33,911 bases of DNA from Pyrodictiaceae archaeon. GTDB lineage: Archaea; Thermoproteota; Thermoprotei_A; Sulfolobales; Pyrodictiaceae. The DNA lies in assembly GCA_027028845.1 (NCBI GenBank), contig JALVHV010000072.1, positions 1-33,911 of the forward strand, read 5' to 3'. The position numbers and the translations under genes were made by a program. The notes beneath the pieces were generated by a model. It worked only from the letters and a program-made list of their open reading frames with translations. It searched no databases and was not told the origin of the DNA. Each line of letters begins with the position of its first letter. Within the stretch, counting starts at the first letter, position 1. Below are positions 1-9,049 of the stretch, in pieces.

Positions 1-850
1 TCATTGCCAGGGCATCCACGGCTGCCTGGTAAGTACCTATGTTGCCTGCTACGAAGTCGCTGCTGACCCGCTTAACTAGCTCCTTTGCAGCACGGAGCAC
101 GTTCACGTTGTGGAAGTGCGCGACATCGCTCACCAATGCATCGACATATTTGTCTAGTTTCTCTGCACGCTCCTGGTCAAAGGGAGAGATAGCTGCAGCT
201 ACTCTTAGCCTACCCTCCTCGTCTAGCAGGGGAGTTGTCTCAGCAAGAGCGTCGCCGAGGAGGAGGGAGCCTAGGAAGCGCCCATCTCTACTAGTTATCG
301 CCACGGAGTCCGTCTCGCCCCGGATTATCGCCCTTCTAGCCTCCTCGATAATGCTTACTTCATAAACCCTGCCGCTGGCCAGGGCCCTGGCGACGGGCTC
401 AAAACCTGTCCCACAAATCTCTACGAGCCTGCCATAATCCACATAGCCCCTGACAATACCCTGCTCAACCACGGGGAGCCGGCGTATACCGAGGCCTCGG
501 AGAACCTCAAGGCCGTAGGCACAGTTATCGCTTGGTCGCAGAAAGGCTTGGCGAAGCCTAATAGGCGGGTGCTCCTTCACACGCTTAACTTGCTCAACCT
601 GCTCCTCGATACCCATGTTCCGATGAATAACACCTATACCCCCGTGAAGCGCTAGTGCAACAGCCATCTCGTACTCAGTAACAGTATCCATCGGCGACGA
701 CACTATCGGCACCAATAGCTCAACGTTCGTGCTCAGCCTAGTTCTTAGATCAACCTGGCTCGGCTCAACCTCAGCTCTGCCAGGAACAAGGTACACAGTA
801 TCAAAGGTGTAGAGTTGCTCCGCATTAGCAAGCTTCTCCCTAAACTTCAT
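1..850 (-). CDS. guaB: IMP dehydrogenase / GuaB-like protein with two CBS domains, N-terminal part (truncated by left window edge)
   Basis: Manual minus-strand translation from ATG at 850: MKFREKLANAEQLYTFDTVYLVPGRAEVEPSQVDLRTRLSTNVELLVPIVSSPMDTVTEYEMAVALALHGGIGVIHRNMGIEEQVEQV..., an IMPDH N-terminus, followed by a CBS-like segment. The ORF stays open to the window edge. It is absent from the ORF track because its stop lies outside. Confidence 0.85.
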   Translation of the reverse strand, partial: MKFREKLANAEQLYTFDTVYLVPGRAEVEPSQVDLRTRLSTNVELLVPIVSSPMDTVTEYEMAVALALHGGIGVIHRNMGIEEQVEQVKRVKEHPPIRLRQAFLRPSDNCAYGLEVLRGLGIRRLPVVEQGIVRGYVDYGRLVEICGTGFEPVARALASGRVYEVSIIEEARRAIIRGETDSVAITSRDGRFLGSLLLGDALAETTPLLDEEGRLRVAAAISPFDQERAEKLDKYVDALVSDVAHFHNVNVLRAAKELVKRVSSDFVAGNIGTYQAAVDALAM

Positions 851-1105
851 CCACAACGCCCCAACCAATACTCTGCTTACCAAGAGGACAAGAAGAAGGG
901 GTTTATGACACTTCCTTGACCCATAGCGTTTCGAGAAAATCAAATACGCAGAACAAAATGCAGTAGACCCAACAAACACAGAATTAGAAATACAAGCTAT
1001 CTCGACATTGCGCTTAGCCTAATGGAGCCAAGGAAAGCAAAGGGCCTCGGCTATAGTTCTCATTACTACGTATACGATTATCAGAGGGTTTATAGAAAAT
1101 TTCAT

Positions 1106-2467
1106 TTACTTTAGGAACTTCTCCTCGTATTCCTGTACATATTTTATGCTCTCCTTTATGTCTACGAAGTATGTTGCTGCTTTCCTTACGTCCTCTGCTG
1201 TTACTTTTGTTCTTCCTTCCCTTTCTGCTAGTATCCTTGCTGGCTCCATGAGCTGGACTGCGTATCTTAAGCTCCTCTCAACACCGATCTTTGTTAGCTC
1301 TTCTAGTGCCTCCTCGCTTAGCGGGATGTCTTCCTCGTCTGCTCTTATGCGCAGTATCTCCCTAATCTCGTCAGCATTGTATGGCCTCGTCCTTATTATT
1401 AGTAGGCGGTCTAGGAGGTCTAGTGGTATTCCGTGAGGCGACTCTATGTCTGTTCCGCGTATCTTTGTTACTCCTCTATTCGTTGCCAGGATTAGTATGG
1501 GGCTCATCTCGCTCTCCATTGCCCTGGTTAGGAAGCTAAAGGCTTCTATGTCGAGCATGTGTGCGTCATCTATGAATAGTACTCCCGGCATTAGCTCTGC
1601 CTTGCCGCTCTCGATTAGCTTCTTTACCTCCTCGTCTACTCGCTGCCTTACTTCGCTCGGAATCTCCCTGGTTATGGGCACGCCTAGTAGTGTTGCGAAG
1701 GCTGCTCTCTGGGCTGCGAGGCTGAGATCGAGGTCGTGGAGGGTTAGCGTGTAGACTATTTCTTTCTCCTTCTTGACTGCGCCGCTCGGCTCCTCCACGC
1801 AACGATAGGCTGTTACATCGTACCGCTTCTCCTTGCACACTCTCCCGGTCTTGTGAACCTCACCAGTCTCTGCATCAATCCATATCACGTCTCCTTTTCG
1901 GACGCGGAGCTGTAGGAGCTGAGCTGCTACTTCCTCGCCTACGCGCAGGGTTAAGCTATCGTCTCTTGTCTCGAGTGTTATCTCTGCTTCCCTTGGGACC
2001 CTCACATAGGGGTTGTAGGGGTGCTTCACATAGGCTATTCTTATCTTCGATACAACGCCTTCGTATACGAGGCGTTTCTCCTTAATGCGTACACCTATTG
2101 ACTTCCTTATTGCCTGCATGAGTATCTCCGTCTTCTTCATCTCACTGCTATAGATCTCCGCGCCGCTCATTGCCACGAACGGGGTGTCTTCTCCTAGCTC
2201 CTTGGCTATGCCGACCGCTATTGCTGTCTTACCTGTCCCAGAGGGACCCACGAGGAGTACGCCACGACCAGCCATCTTACCCTCTCTTATCATTTGGACT
2301 ACTATTCCCGCTGCTTCTCGCGCCTCTGTCTGCCCAACCATACCATCTGCTATGAATTTGGCTCTGCCTTTCTCGTCTAGGCCTAGTCCACGTATATGAC
2401 TGTGTGCGCCTACGCGGCGTAGTTCTCTAACTGGTTTGACCTCCTTGATGGCCGCCACCTTCTTCAC
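1106..2467 (-). CDS. TIP49/RuvB-like AAA+ ATPase with inserted OB-like domain
   Basis: Walker [20 protein letters not shown], Walker [17 protein letters not shown], and the characteristic N-terminus [39 protein letters not shown]. Confidence 0.92.
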   Translation of the reverse strand: MKKVAAIKEVKPVRELRRVGAHSHIRGLGLDEKGRAKFIADGMVGQTEAREAAGIVVQMIREGKMAGRGVLLVGPSGTGKTAIAVGIAKELGEDTPFVAMSGAEIYSSEMKKTEILMQAIRKSIGVRIKEKRLVYEGVVSKIRIAYVKHPYNPYVRVPREAEITLETRDDSLTLRVGEEVAAQLLQLRVRKGDVIWIDAETGEVHKTGRVCKEKRYDVTAYRCVEEPSGAVKKEKEIVYTLTLHDLDLSLAAQRAAFATLLGVPITREIPSEVRQRVDEEVKKLIESGKAELMPGVLFIDDAHMLDIEAFSFLTRAMESEMSPILILATNRGVTKIRGTDIESPHGIPLDLLDRLLIIRTRPYNADEIREILRIRADEEDIPLSEEALEELTKIGVERSLRYAVQLMEPARILAEREGRTKVTAEDVRKAATYFVDIKESIKYVQEYEEKFLK

Positions 2468-2516
2468 CGAGAGACATGGAGGAACCGCTTCTACAAAAAC
2501 TTTTCATTAGAATCCA

Positions 2517-3476
2517 TTACTTGTTGGCTCTACTTCTAACAGGTCTCCTAACCAGGAAAACCTCTCCCTGGAACACAGCCTCTTCGACACCATATCTCTC
2601 ACGTAGCGCCTTGAATGCCTTCTCGACGTCTAGGCCCTTTTCCTCGAAGAGCCTAGCTACGTAGCTCTTTCGAAGAGGGTGAACAGCCACAGTAGCAGCC
2701 ACGAAGCGAACCGGGTCCTCGCTAGGCGGCGGGGGAGGCGGCTCCGGTTTGCCCAATATCTCGGCATCAACGCCCCTGCTCCGAAGCATGTTGTATAACG
2801 CTACCAAGGCATCCGCGCTCGCTGGCTTAACCCATGGCTCTGCTGGCGGCCTAACGGGCACCATTATGTATGCCTTGGCCGGCCTCACCTCGGCAATTAG
2901 CCTAGCTGTTTCCTCGAGGACATCAAGGCTGTCATTTACTCCCCTAACGAGCATTGTCTCGGTTATCAACATGCCCCTATACTCATCCCGGAAGAGAAGA
3001 ATTCCCTCAACTACCTTGTCGAAGCGGAGTGCTGGATGAGGCCTATCTATTCTCCTCCACGTCTCCTCGTCGCCTGCATCAACTTTAACAGAGACCACGT
3101 CAGCTCTGCTAAGGTCCTCGCGAACATCCCTAATCCATAGGAGGGATGCATTACTCAATACGGCTACGCGTACACCTAGCCTGCTCTTCAGCAGCTCGAT
3201 GTCTTTGCCAAGCATTGTGTCAAGTGTTGGTTCTCCATCAGGCACGAAACTAACATAGTCCACTCTATTTGTTTCGGCCAGTTTGGCTTCAACGGCAGCT
3301 ACTATTTCTCCTGGGTCGCTGAAGGGCTTTCGCTCAATGGTTAGCTTAATCGTTCTACCGAGCTGACAATAGATACAAGTGTAGCTACAGTACTTGTACG
3401 GTATATTGTTAACGCCGAGCGATAAGCCGAGACGCCTAGAATAGACTGGGCCGAAGACAAGATCCTCCCTAACCAA
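2517..3476 (-). CDS. Radical SAM protein (COG0731-like Fe-S oxidoreductase)
   Basis: Radical SAM motif CSYTCIYCQLGRT (CxxxCxxC), downstream FVPDGEPTLD; C-terminal winged-helix-like tail. Confidence 0.85.
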   Translation of the reverse strand: MVREDLVFGPVYSRRLGLSLGVNNIPYKYCSYTCIYCQLGRTIKLTIERKPFSDPGEIVAAVEAKLAETNRVDYVSFVPDGEPTLDTMLGKDIELLKSRLGVRVAVLSNASLLWIRDVREDLSRADVVSVKVDAGDEETWRRIDRPHPALRFDKVVEGILLFRDEYRGMLITETMLVRGVNDSLDVLEETARLIAEVRPAKAYIMVPVRPPAEPWVKPASADALVALYNMLRSRGVDAEILGKPEPPPPPPSEDPVRFVAATVAVHPLRKSYVARLFEEKGLDVEKAFKALRERYGVEEAVFQGEVFLVRRPVRSRANK

Positions 3477-3507
3477 CTATTGCTCCTCCTCGCTCAAAGC
3501 ATAGGGA

Positions 3508-3576
3508 GGGCTCGGGTCGGCGAAGCTATCGTCATCGATTCCCGAGTCTCGGTCACTGGCGGTCACTTCACAGCCC
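3508..3576 (-). ncRNA. Candidate C/D-box sRNA
   Basis: Minus strand: GGGC-T-GTGAAGT(C-like)-gaccgccagtga-CCGA(D')-gactcgggaatc-GATGA(C' core)-cgatagcttcgccgac-CCGA(D)-GCCC. The terminal stem GGGC/GCCC sits beside the boxes. The C box deviates from RTGATGA. Confidence 0.5.
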
Positions 3577-3637
3577 TAAATAAATAAGGTGAAACAAGGC
3601 CCTTCATAAACCTGTGTTACGAGAAAACCCGCTCTTG

Positions 3638-5854
3638 CTACCCGCTGCCTCCTAGGTAGCTAAGGATGTCGCCTCTCCTCCTAGGCTTACGGGGCTCTGC
3701 TCTGGCCTTCTCTATTACCTCTCTCGCTCTTTTCTCGCCGAGCCCCTTGAGCATCGCTGCTAGTTGCTCGGGTGAAAGCCCTGCTAGCTGCTCTGGGCTC
3801 GTATAGCCATGCTCATAGAGGAGGCGTGCTCTTACCCTGCCTATGCCTGGTAGCTTTACGAGCTCTAGTAGCTCTCTCTTCACACCATGCTTTATCATCT
3901 CTGATAAGTCTTGTAGGAAGCTTGCTGACGAGTTGTTGTCCAGTAGTGCTAGTTGCGATGCCGAATAGGCTAGCCAGGCACTTGTCTCAACAACTGCTCT
4001 GAGGTCTCCTGGATCAGCGCCATACTTTGCTAGTATTGTGTCCTCGGGTACCTCGTTGACCCAGTCTATGAGGGCCTGCGCGGTGTAGAGAGCCTTAGCG
4101 GCTATCGCTACATCCATCTCCGTGTAGTCTTGGGGATATTCGAAGCCGAGCATGTTTAGTATGTCCTCGGCTTCTGCTTCTAGCTCTAGGTGTAGGCTCC
4201 TAGGCGGGCGTAGGTGGACTGCGTCAGGGCTCCATAGGATCAGCATTAGTAGCTCTGGGAGCATTGTCTCGGGGCTGGTTATTCTCCTCAAACCTCTTAT
4301 CATCCGATAGGCTGTTAGCGGGTCTATGTATAGCTCCGTGACTCTTCTACCGATACGCGTTGCCCGGTAGATACCAGTGCTTGGCTCCTCTACGAACCCG
4401 TAGTCCTCTAGCTGCATCAATACACGCTCGACAGCGTGACGCGGGTTGCCAAACTGTTTAGCGTAGAGGGTTTCCTCGAAGACACCTATTATCTCCTCCT
4501 CACTAGCCTCCCCTAGACCTGCGATTACTGCTAGGAGCTGGGAGCGTAGAGAAGCCTCTGATGCTAGCTTTGACTCTATGGGCTCCGGTGCGCCGCGGAC
4601 ATACCGGAATAGGAAGCTCCATGCCTGCTCCGAGCTACGAGCAACAATGACTGCTTCTCCGTGCTCGTCTAGGCCTGGTCTACCCGCTCTACCAGCTAGC
4701 TGCTTGTACTCCATGACTGTTATTGGCTTAGAGCCTCCCCCGCCATAGCGGTAAAGGCTATCAACAACGACTCTGCGAGCAGGTAGGTTAACGCCCGCGG
4801 CCAGCGTCGGGGTAGCGAATATCACCTTTATCGCGCGTGACCGGAACGCTCTCTCCACCACGTCTCTCTGGTAACTAGCCAGCCCCGCGTGGTGTATCCC
4901 CAGCCCGTTTTGCAGCAGCTCCGCTAGCTTCGTGTTCAGCTCTAAGTGCTCGCTACGAGAACGCAGCTCCTCCACATACTCCTCCACATTGCCAGGAGCC
5001 ATGAGCCTCCTGGCGCGACTATCGCGTCTTAGGTAGGCTAGTAGCTTCTCCGCGAGCTCTAGCGTCTTCCGCCTAGACTGCGTAAATACTATCGCCTGGC
5101 CTCCCCGAGAAACAGCATCCAAGGCAGCATCTATACTCGGGTTCCGGGATAGCTTCTCCACACGCTGCTCCTCGCCATCCCCCCAGTAAATGGTCGCGCC
5201 ATGGAGCACGCCTTCTCTCAGCGGGACTGGCCTCCACTCGCTCCTAACGAGGCGTGCCCCAAGCCACTCCGCTATCTCCTCTGCATTGACTATGGTAGCG
5301 CTGAGAGCAACTACTTGCATCTCCTTGTTAAGCCTCATCATCCTAGCTATAACTGTCTCGAGAACGGGGCCGCGCTTAGCATCCCCAACGTAGTGAATCT
5401 CGTCAATAACAAGTAGGCATACGCGCCGAAGCCATGGAGCCCCATGCCTTATCAACGAGTCAAGCTTCTCGTAAGTAACCATGACGGCGTCGGCTTCGCC
5501 TAGCCAGGGCTCAACCCTGTCATAGTCCCCCGTTGAGACCGCGACACGGTACCCCAGGGAACCAAGGACCCGGCGCCACTCAGAAGCCCTCTCGTAGACG
5601 AGGCTGCGCAGAGGAGCCGCGTATACGACGCGGCAACCAGGTAGGCGGGATAAGGTATTAGCAGCGGCCATGAGGGCTACGAGGCTCTTACCAGAACCCG
5701 TGGGAGACGAAACCACGACACTAGCGCCATCAAGGAGACCAGCCTTGATAGCCTCTTCCTGGACAGGGAAAAGCTCCCTTATACCAAGTAGCCTAAGGAC
5801 ATCCACTACTCCTCTAGGCATGTCAGTATACTCTGTGCTCATCTCGTTACCCAC
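3638..5854 (-). CDS. Hel308-type superfamily 2 DNA helicase
   Basis: SSPTGSGKS, DEIHYVGD, LSATIVNAEEIAEWLGA, TPTLAAGVNLPARRV, QLAGRAGRPG; C-terminal HhH LVKLPGIGRVRARLLYEHGY. Confidence 0.92.
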   Translation of the reverse strand: MGNEMSTEYTDMPRGVVDVLRLLGIRELFPVQEEAIKAGLLDGASVVVSSPTGSGKSLVALMAAANTLSRLPGCRVVYAAPLRSLVYERASEWRRVLGSLGYRVAVSTGDYDRVEPWLGEADAVMVTYEKLDSLIRHGAPWLRRVCLLVIDEIHYVGDAKRGPVLETVIARMMRLNKEMQVVALSATIVNAEEIAEWLGARLVRSEWRPVPLREGVLHGATIYWGDGEEQRVEKLSRNPSIDAALDAVSRGGQAIVFTQSRRKTLELAEKLLAYLRRDSRARRLMAPGNVEEYVEELRSRSEHLELNTKLAELLQNGLGIHHAGLASYQRDVVERAFRSRAIKVIFATPTLAAGVNLPARRVVVDSLYRYGGGGSKPITVMEYKQLAGRAGRPGLDEHGEAVIVARSSEQAWSFLFRYVRGAPEPIESKLASEASLRSQLLAVIAGLGEASEEEIIGVFEETLYAKQFGNPRHAVERVLMQLEDYGFVEEPSTGIYRATRIGRRVTELYIDPLTAYRMIRGLRRITSPETMLPELLMLILWSPDAVHLRPPRSLHLELEAEAEDILNMLGFEYPQDYTEMDVAIAAKALYTAQALIDWVNEVPEDTILAKYGADPGDLRAVVETSAWLAYSASQLALLDNNSSASFLQDLSEMIKHGVKRELLELVKLPGIGRVRARLLYEHGYTSPEQLAGLSPEQLAAMLKGLGEKRAREVIEKARAEPRKPRRRGDILSYLGGSG

Positions 5855-6107
5855 TCCAAACAGACCGAGAAATTGGCAGGAGCTTCTCCCTCTAAGCGTA
5901 CTCGGGCGCAGAGCCTCTCATAAGGCCTTGGCCGCTGGGTTGCCCGAAACTATAGCTCCGCTATCGGTACAAGTGGCTATTCTCAGTCGCCGCTGAAGTC
6001 TTCACAGCCCCCCGCCCCTCAGGGGCTCCGAGTAACAGGGGTTATCAGCACCACTATTACCTAGGCTTCCCGGCCTGTTTCCCGGGCTATTTTCTTTCCG
6101 AGGGGGT

Positions 6108-7526
6108 CTATGAGCACATGCCTTCTAGCGGGCACTCTTCCTTTAAGAGTGTCTTGTGGCTCCTTCTTAGCCTATGGGATATGAATGAGCGGAAGATGGG
6201 GCTCTTGAGTAGCCTTATGTACGTCTTCCTATCAGTGCTGAGAGATAGTATCTCCCAGCTACGTAAAGCCGGGCACATGTAGCAGCCTATGCGATAGAAG
6301 CCTGCGAGATACATGGGGTTAAGAGGTAGGCCTTTTAATAGGATGTATAGCTGTATATGGGCCGCGCTCCATAGCTTGAGGGGGGCTACAGCTAGGACAT
6401 TGCTTGCTGGGCCTGGGCGTATTGGTGGCCTATTGCTCCGCCTAGGCGACTCTGCGTCTCTATCGCCTATTACTAGAAGTGCTCGCCCCCGTGCTAGTTC
6501 GCGCACCTTGCGCTCAATGGTCTCTATTTTGAGCCCCGTGCACCATCGGTTATCGTGGCTTGGTAGGGGCATCCCGTTTCTCAGCGCCTTGTCTAGGCCG
6601 GCATAGGCTTCTACGAGCCTTATGCCTAGCTTGTCCGCGACTCGATGCACATAGTGCCTTGTGGCAGGGAACTCTGTGCCAGTGTCAACGTAGAGCGCAG
6701 TAACTCTCTCCGCTCCATAGACCTTGATGGCTAATAGTAGCGCAGCTGTGCTATCCTTTCCACCACTCCACGGCACTATGACTGTGTCGAATTCGCCAAG
6801 GCTTCTAAGGAACTGAGCTGAGGCCTCTTCGAGGACACCGATATAGCCGCGATTAGCCTCGATAAGTGAGTTAAGGCTCACGTCTACGGCTTCTCCGCCC
6901 AGTATCCGGGCCCTTGGTGCGAGCCCGGTGTCGCTTATCTCGAGCTCGGCACGCACACTGGGCCCGTTATAGACGAGGTGGAGGCCTCCATGAGTACGGA
7001 GCACCAGGGGGTTCTCACCGATACGCCCACCGCTAAGCAATTCGACTAGGCGCGGGAAAGCACCAATACCTATGAAGGCTTCGAAGCTGGGCTCATAGCT
7101 AAGTCTCTCTAAGGGCTCGCCGCGCCCCGTGAAGACAAAGACCCTCCTCTCCTTATCCCATGCTGTGCGCAGCCTTATCTTGGCCCGCGCCCTCGCTATC
7201 TCTGCCGCGATTAGCTCTAGTCGTGCATTCCTAACCTTGCTACGTGGAACAACATGCGCAAAGAGCGTTGGAGGAGCCTTCTCCTCGATCTCGTGGAGTT
7301 TACTTGCATCCTCGCGTCCTAGGAGAAGAATCATTAACCTATGGGGGTCTTTGTCGAAGAACTCCCAGATACGGGCAAGCATATCATCTACGCTGCGAAC
7401 ACCACGCAGAGTATCTACATCTATGCCCCAGCCCTGGTAGAACCTCTCCAGGGCTGCACGCACAGCTGCTGCATCCTTACCTGCACGGACAAGTATTCTT
7501 AACATGGCTTCATCAATGCACTCCAC
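6108..7526 (-). CDS. PP-loop ATPase, PAPS reductase/sulfotransferase-like family protein with long N-terminal extension
   Basis: PP-loop VPWSGGKDSTAALL, NRWCTGLKIE, GCYMCPALR; about 250 aa precede the PP-loop. Confidence 0.85.
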   Translation of the reverse strand: MECIDEAMLRILVRAGKDAAAVRAALERFYQGWGIDVDTLRGVRSVDDMLARIWEFFDKDPHRLMILLLGREDASKLHEIEEKAPPTLFAHVVPRSKVRNARLELIAAEIARARAKIRLRTAWDKERRVFVFTGRGEPLERLSYEPSFEAFIGIGAFPRLVELLSGGRIGENPLVLRTHGGLHLVYNGPSVRAELEISDTGLAPRARILGGEAVDVSLNSLIEANRGYIGVLEEASAQFLRSLGEFDTVIVPWSGGKDSTAALLLAIKVYGAERVTALYVDTGTEFPATRHYVHRVADKLGIRLVEAYAGLDKALRNGMPLPSHDNRWCTGLKIETIERKVRELARGRALLVIGDRDAESPRRSNRPPIRPGPASNVLAVAPLKLWSAAHIQLYILLKGLPLNPMYLAGFYRIGCYMCPALRSWEILSLSTDRKTYIRLLKSPIFRSFISHRLRRSHKTLLKEECPLEGMCS

Positions 7527-7604
7527 TAAATTATTGAGGGCCTCTGTGTAGTAGCTCCTCCCGGGAGAGAATGAGCCGCCCTAGGCCCTCTGAAATAAAC
7601 TAGT

Positions 7605-7673
7605 GCTGTGATGAGGGGTTGAGTCGCCGCAGAGCACCGGGTCGTGAGGAGACCGCCCCCTGCATATCTGAGC
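7605..7673 (+). ncRNA. C/D-box sRNA candidate
   Basis: C box GTGATGA (7608-7614, exact consensus), 15-nt spacer, D'-like CAGA (7630-7633), C' GTGAGGA (7644-7650), 17-nt spacer, D box CTGA (7668-7671). Intergenic between two divergent CDSs. Confidence 0.7.
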
Positions 7674-7837
7674 TTTTCCCCAGTAGGGGAATAGCGCTAT
7701 GCCTTAAGCATGTAAGGCTTGTTTCCCGGCACATTGGTTCTTGAATTACGCTCAGCGGGGCTATAAGGGGGCATAGGGGCTCGGAAGCTGGCACGGGATA
7801 AGACTGCTAGCGGGATACTCTTCGGGGCATAGGGGTT

Positions 7838-9049
7838 ATGACTGAACTGTATCCGTTGGTTGAGAGAGGCGAGCTTGCCGGCATTATTGGTAGTGGTGGC
7901 GATGCTACGCTTATTTGTAGGCATGGCGAGGGGTGCCGCTACTATCTATGGGTTAGCGTCGACCATGCTGTTGACGTGACCGAGTGGCTTGATAAGCGTG
8001 GCTCGCTCATCGTTCGCGGCGATGGTGGCGAGGGGTTTGCCCCGGTTCGTTCATGGGTTATGGCTCCCCCCTATGTCCATGCACGGGTCGTGGAGAGCTT
8101 GGATGAGTACGCTGAGTGGCTTGCGCGGCTTGTTGGTAAGGAGATTCGTGGTAGACGTGTTCTCCTGGGTTTTAGTGGTGGCAAGGATTCTCTCGCAGCC
8201 CTGCTTGTCTTGCTCAGGCTCCAGGAGCATGTTAGTTTCCGTTTGCACGTTATGTATATTCACATTCCGTTCCTCGAGTCGCCGCGTAGTGTAAGGTTCG
8301 TTGAGAGGGTCTCGGAGAAGCTTGGAGTCGAGATAGAGTTCGTTGAGGCTCCGAGGAGGGATATGAAGGCTCTTCTTAAATGGAAGGGAATGCCGCGAAG
8401 AGGCTATCGCTACTGCACAATGTATAAGGCGAAGCCGATGAGGAAAGTCCTTAAGGAGGATCCAAGGGCTGTTGAGGTAGTAGGTGACCGGCTTACCGAG
8501 TCTCCTAAGCGCTTTGAGAGGTTATCAAAGGCTGCTGCCGCGAGGGTGATACTTGTTGGTAGAAGGTTTAGGCCAACCTATGTGCTCAGCCTCTTAGACA
8601 TAATAAGCATTGTTAGGGAAAGTGGGCTCGTTCACCCAGCCTACTTGGAGGGCTCGCCGAGAGTTGCTTGCGACCTGTGCCCTTACCGCGTACTCTACGA
8701 GTTCCACTACGTACCTGAGCTGGAAGACCCGGGGCTCATAGAGGGGGTGTTCGAGAAGACTTGGAGAAAATGGTATAGCTGGACAAGCTACGAGACGTTT
8801 AGGGAGCAGCATCTCTGGAGATTCCCCGCAAAGATGGCGAAGCCCCTCCTCTACGCGAAGGAGCTAGTAGCAGAGAGAAGCGAGAGAGCGCTGGGGAGAA
8901 CCACAGTTGTGGACTATATGAGGCGCTTGTGGAGCGGCGAGTTGCCAAGAGCACCAATAGTCTCTGAGCCATGGGCTGTGGCTGAGACTGCTCTGCGGGC
9001 ATGGAGGCGGCGCGAGCTATTAGCATTACCTATGGAGCGCGGAGACTAG
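7838..9049 (+). CDS. PP-loop ATPase, PAPS reductase-like family protein (second copy)
   Basis: PP-loop LLGFSGGKDSLAALL, RYCTMYKAKP, VACDLCPYRVLYEF. Confidence 0.85.
   Translation: MTELYPLVERGELAGIIGSGGDATLICRHGEGCRYYLWVSVDHAVDVTEWLDKRGSLIVRGDGGEGFAPVRSWVMAPPYVHARVVESLDEYAEWLARLVGKEIRGRRVLLGFSGGKDSLAALLVLLRLQEHVSFRLHVMYIHIPFLESPRSVRFVERVSEKLGVEIEFVEAPRRDMKALLKWKGMPRRGYRYCTMYKAKPMRKVLKEDPRAVEVVGDRLTESPKRFERLSKAAAARVILVGRRFRPTYVLSLLDIISIVRESGLVHPAYLEGSPRVACDLCPYRVLYEFHYVPELEDPGLIEGVFEKTWRKWYSWTSYETFREQHLWRFPAKMAKPLLYAKELVAERSERALGRTTVVDYMRRLWSGELPRAPIVSEPWAVAETALRAWRRRELLALPMERGD

Noticed and set aside
39-365. 108-aa plus ORF
   Set aside because: Antisense to the IMPDH-like gene, whose minus translation is unmistakable.
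7600-7924. Minus ORFs of 64 and 75 aa in the 7.6-7.9 kb gap
   Set aside because: They overlap the C/D sRNA candidate and the PP-loop gene start, with non-coding-like composition.
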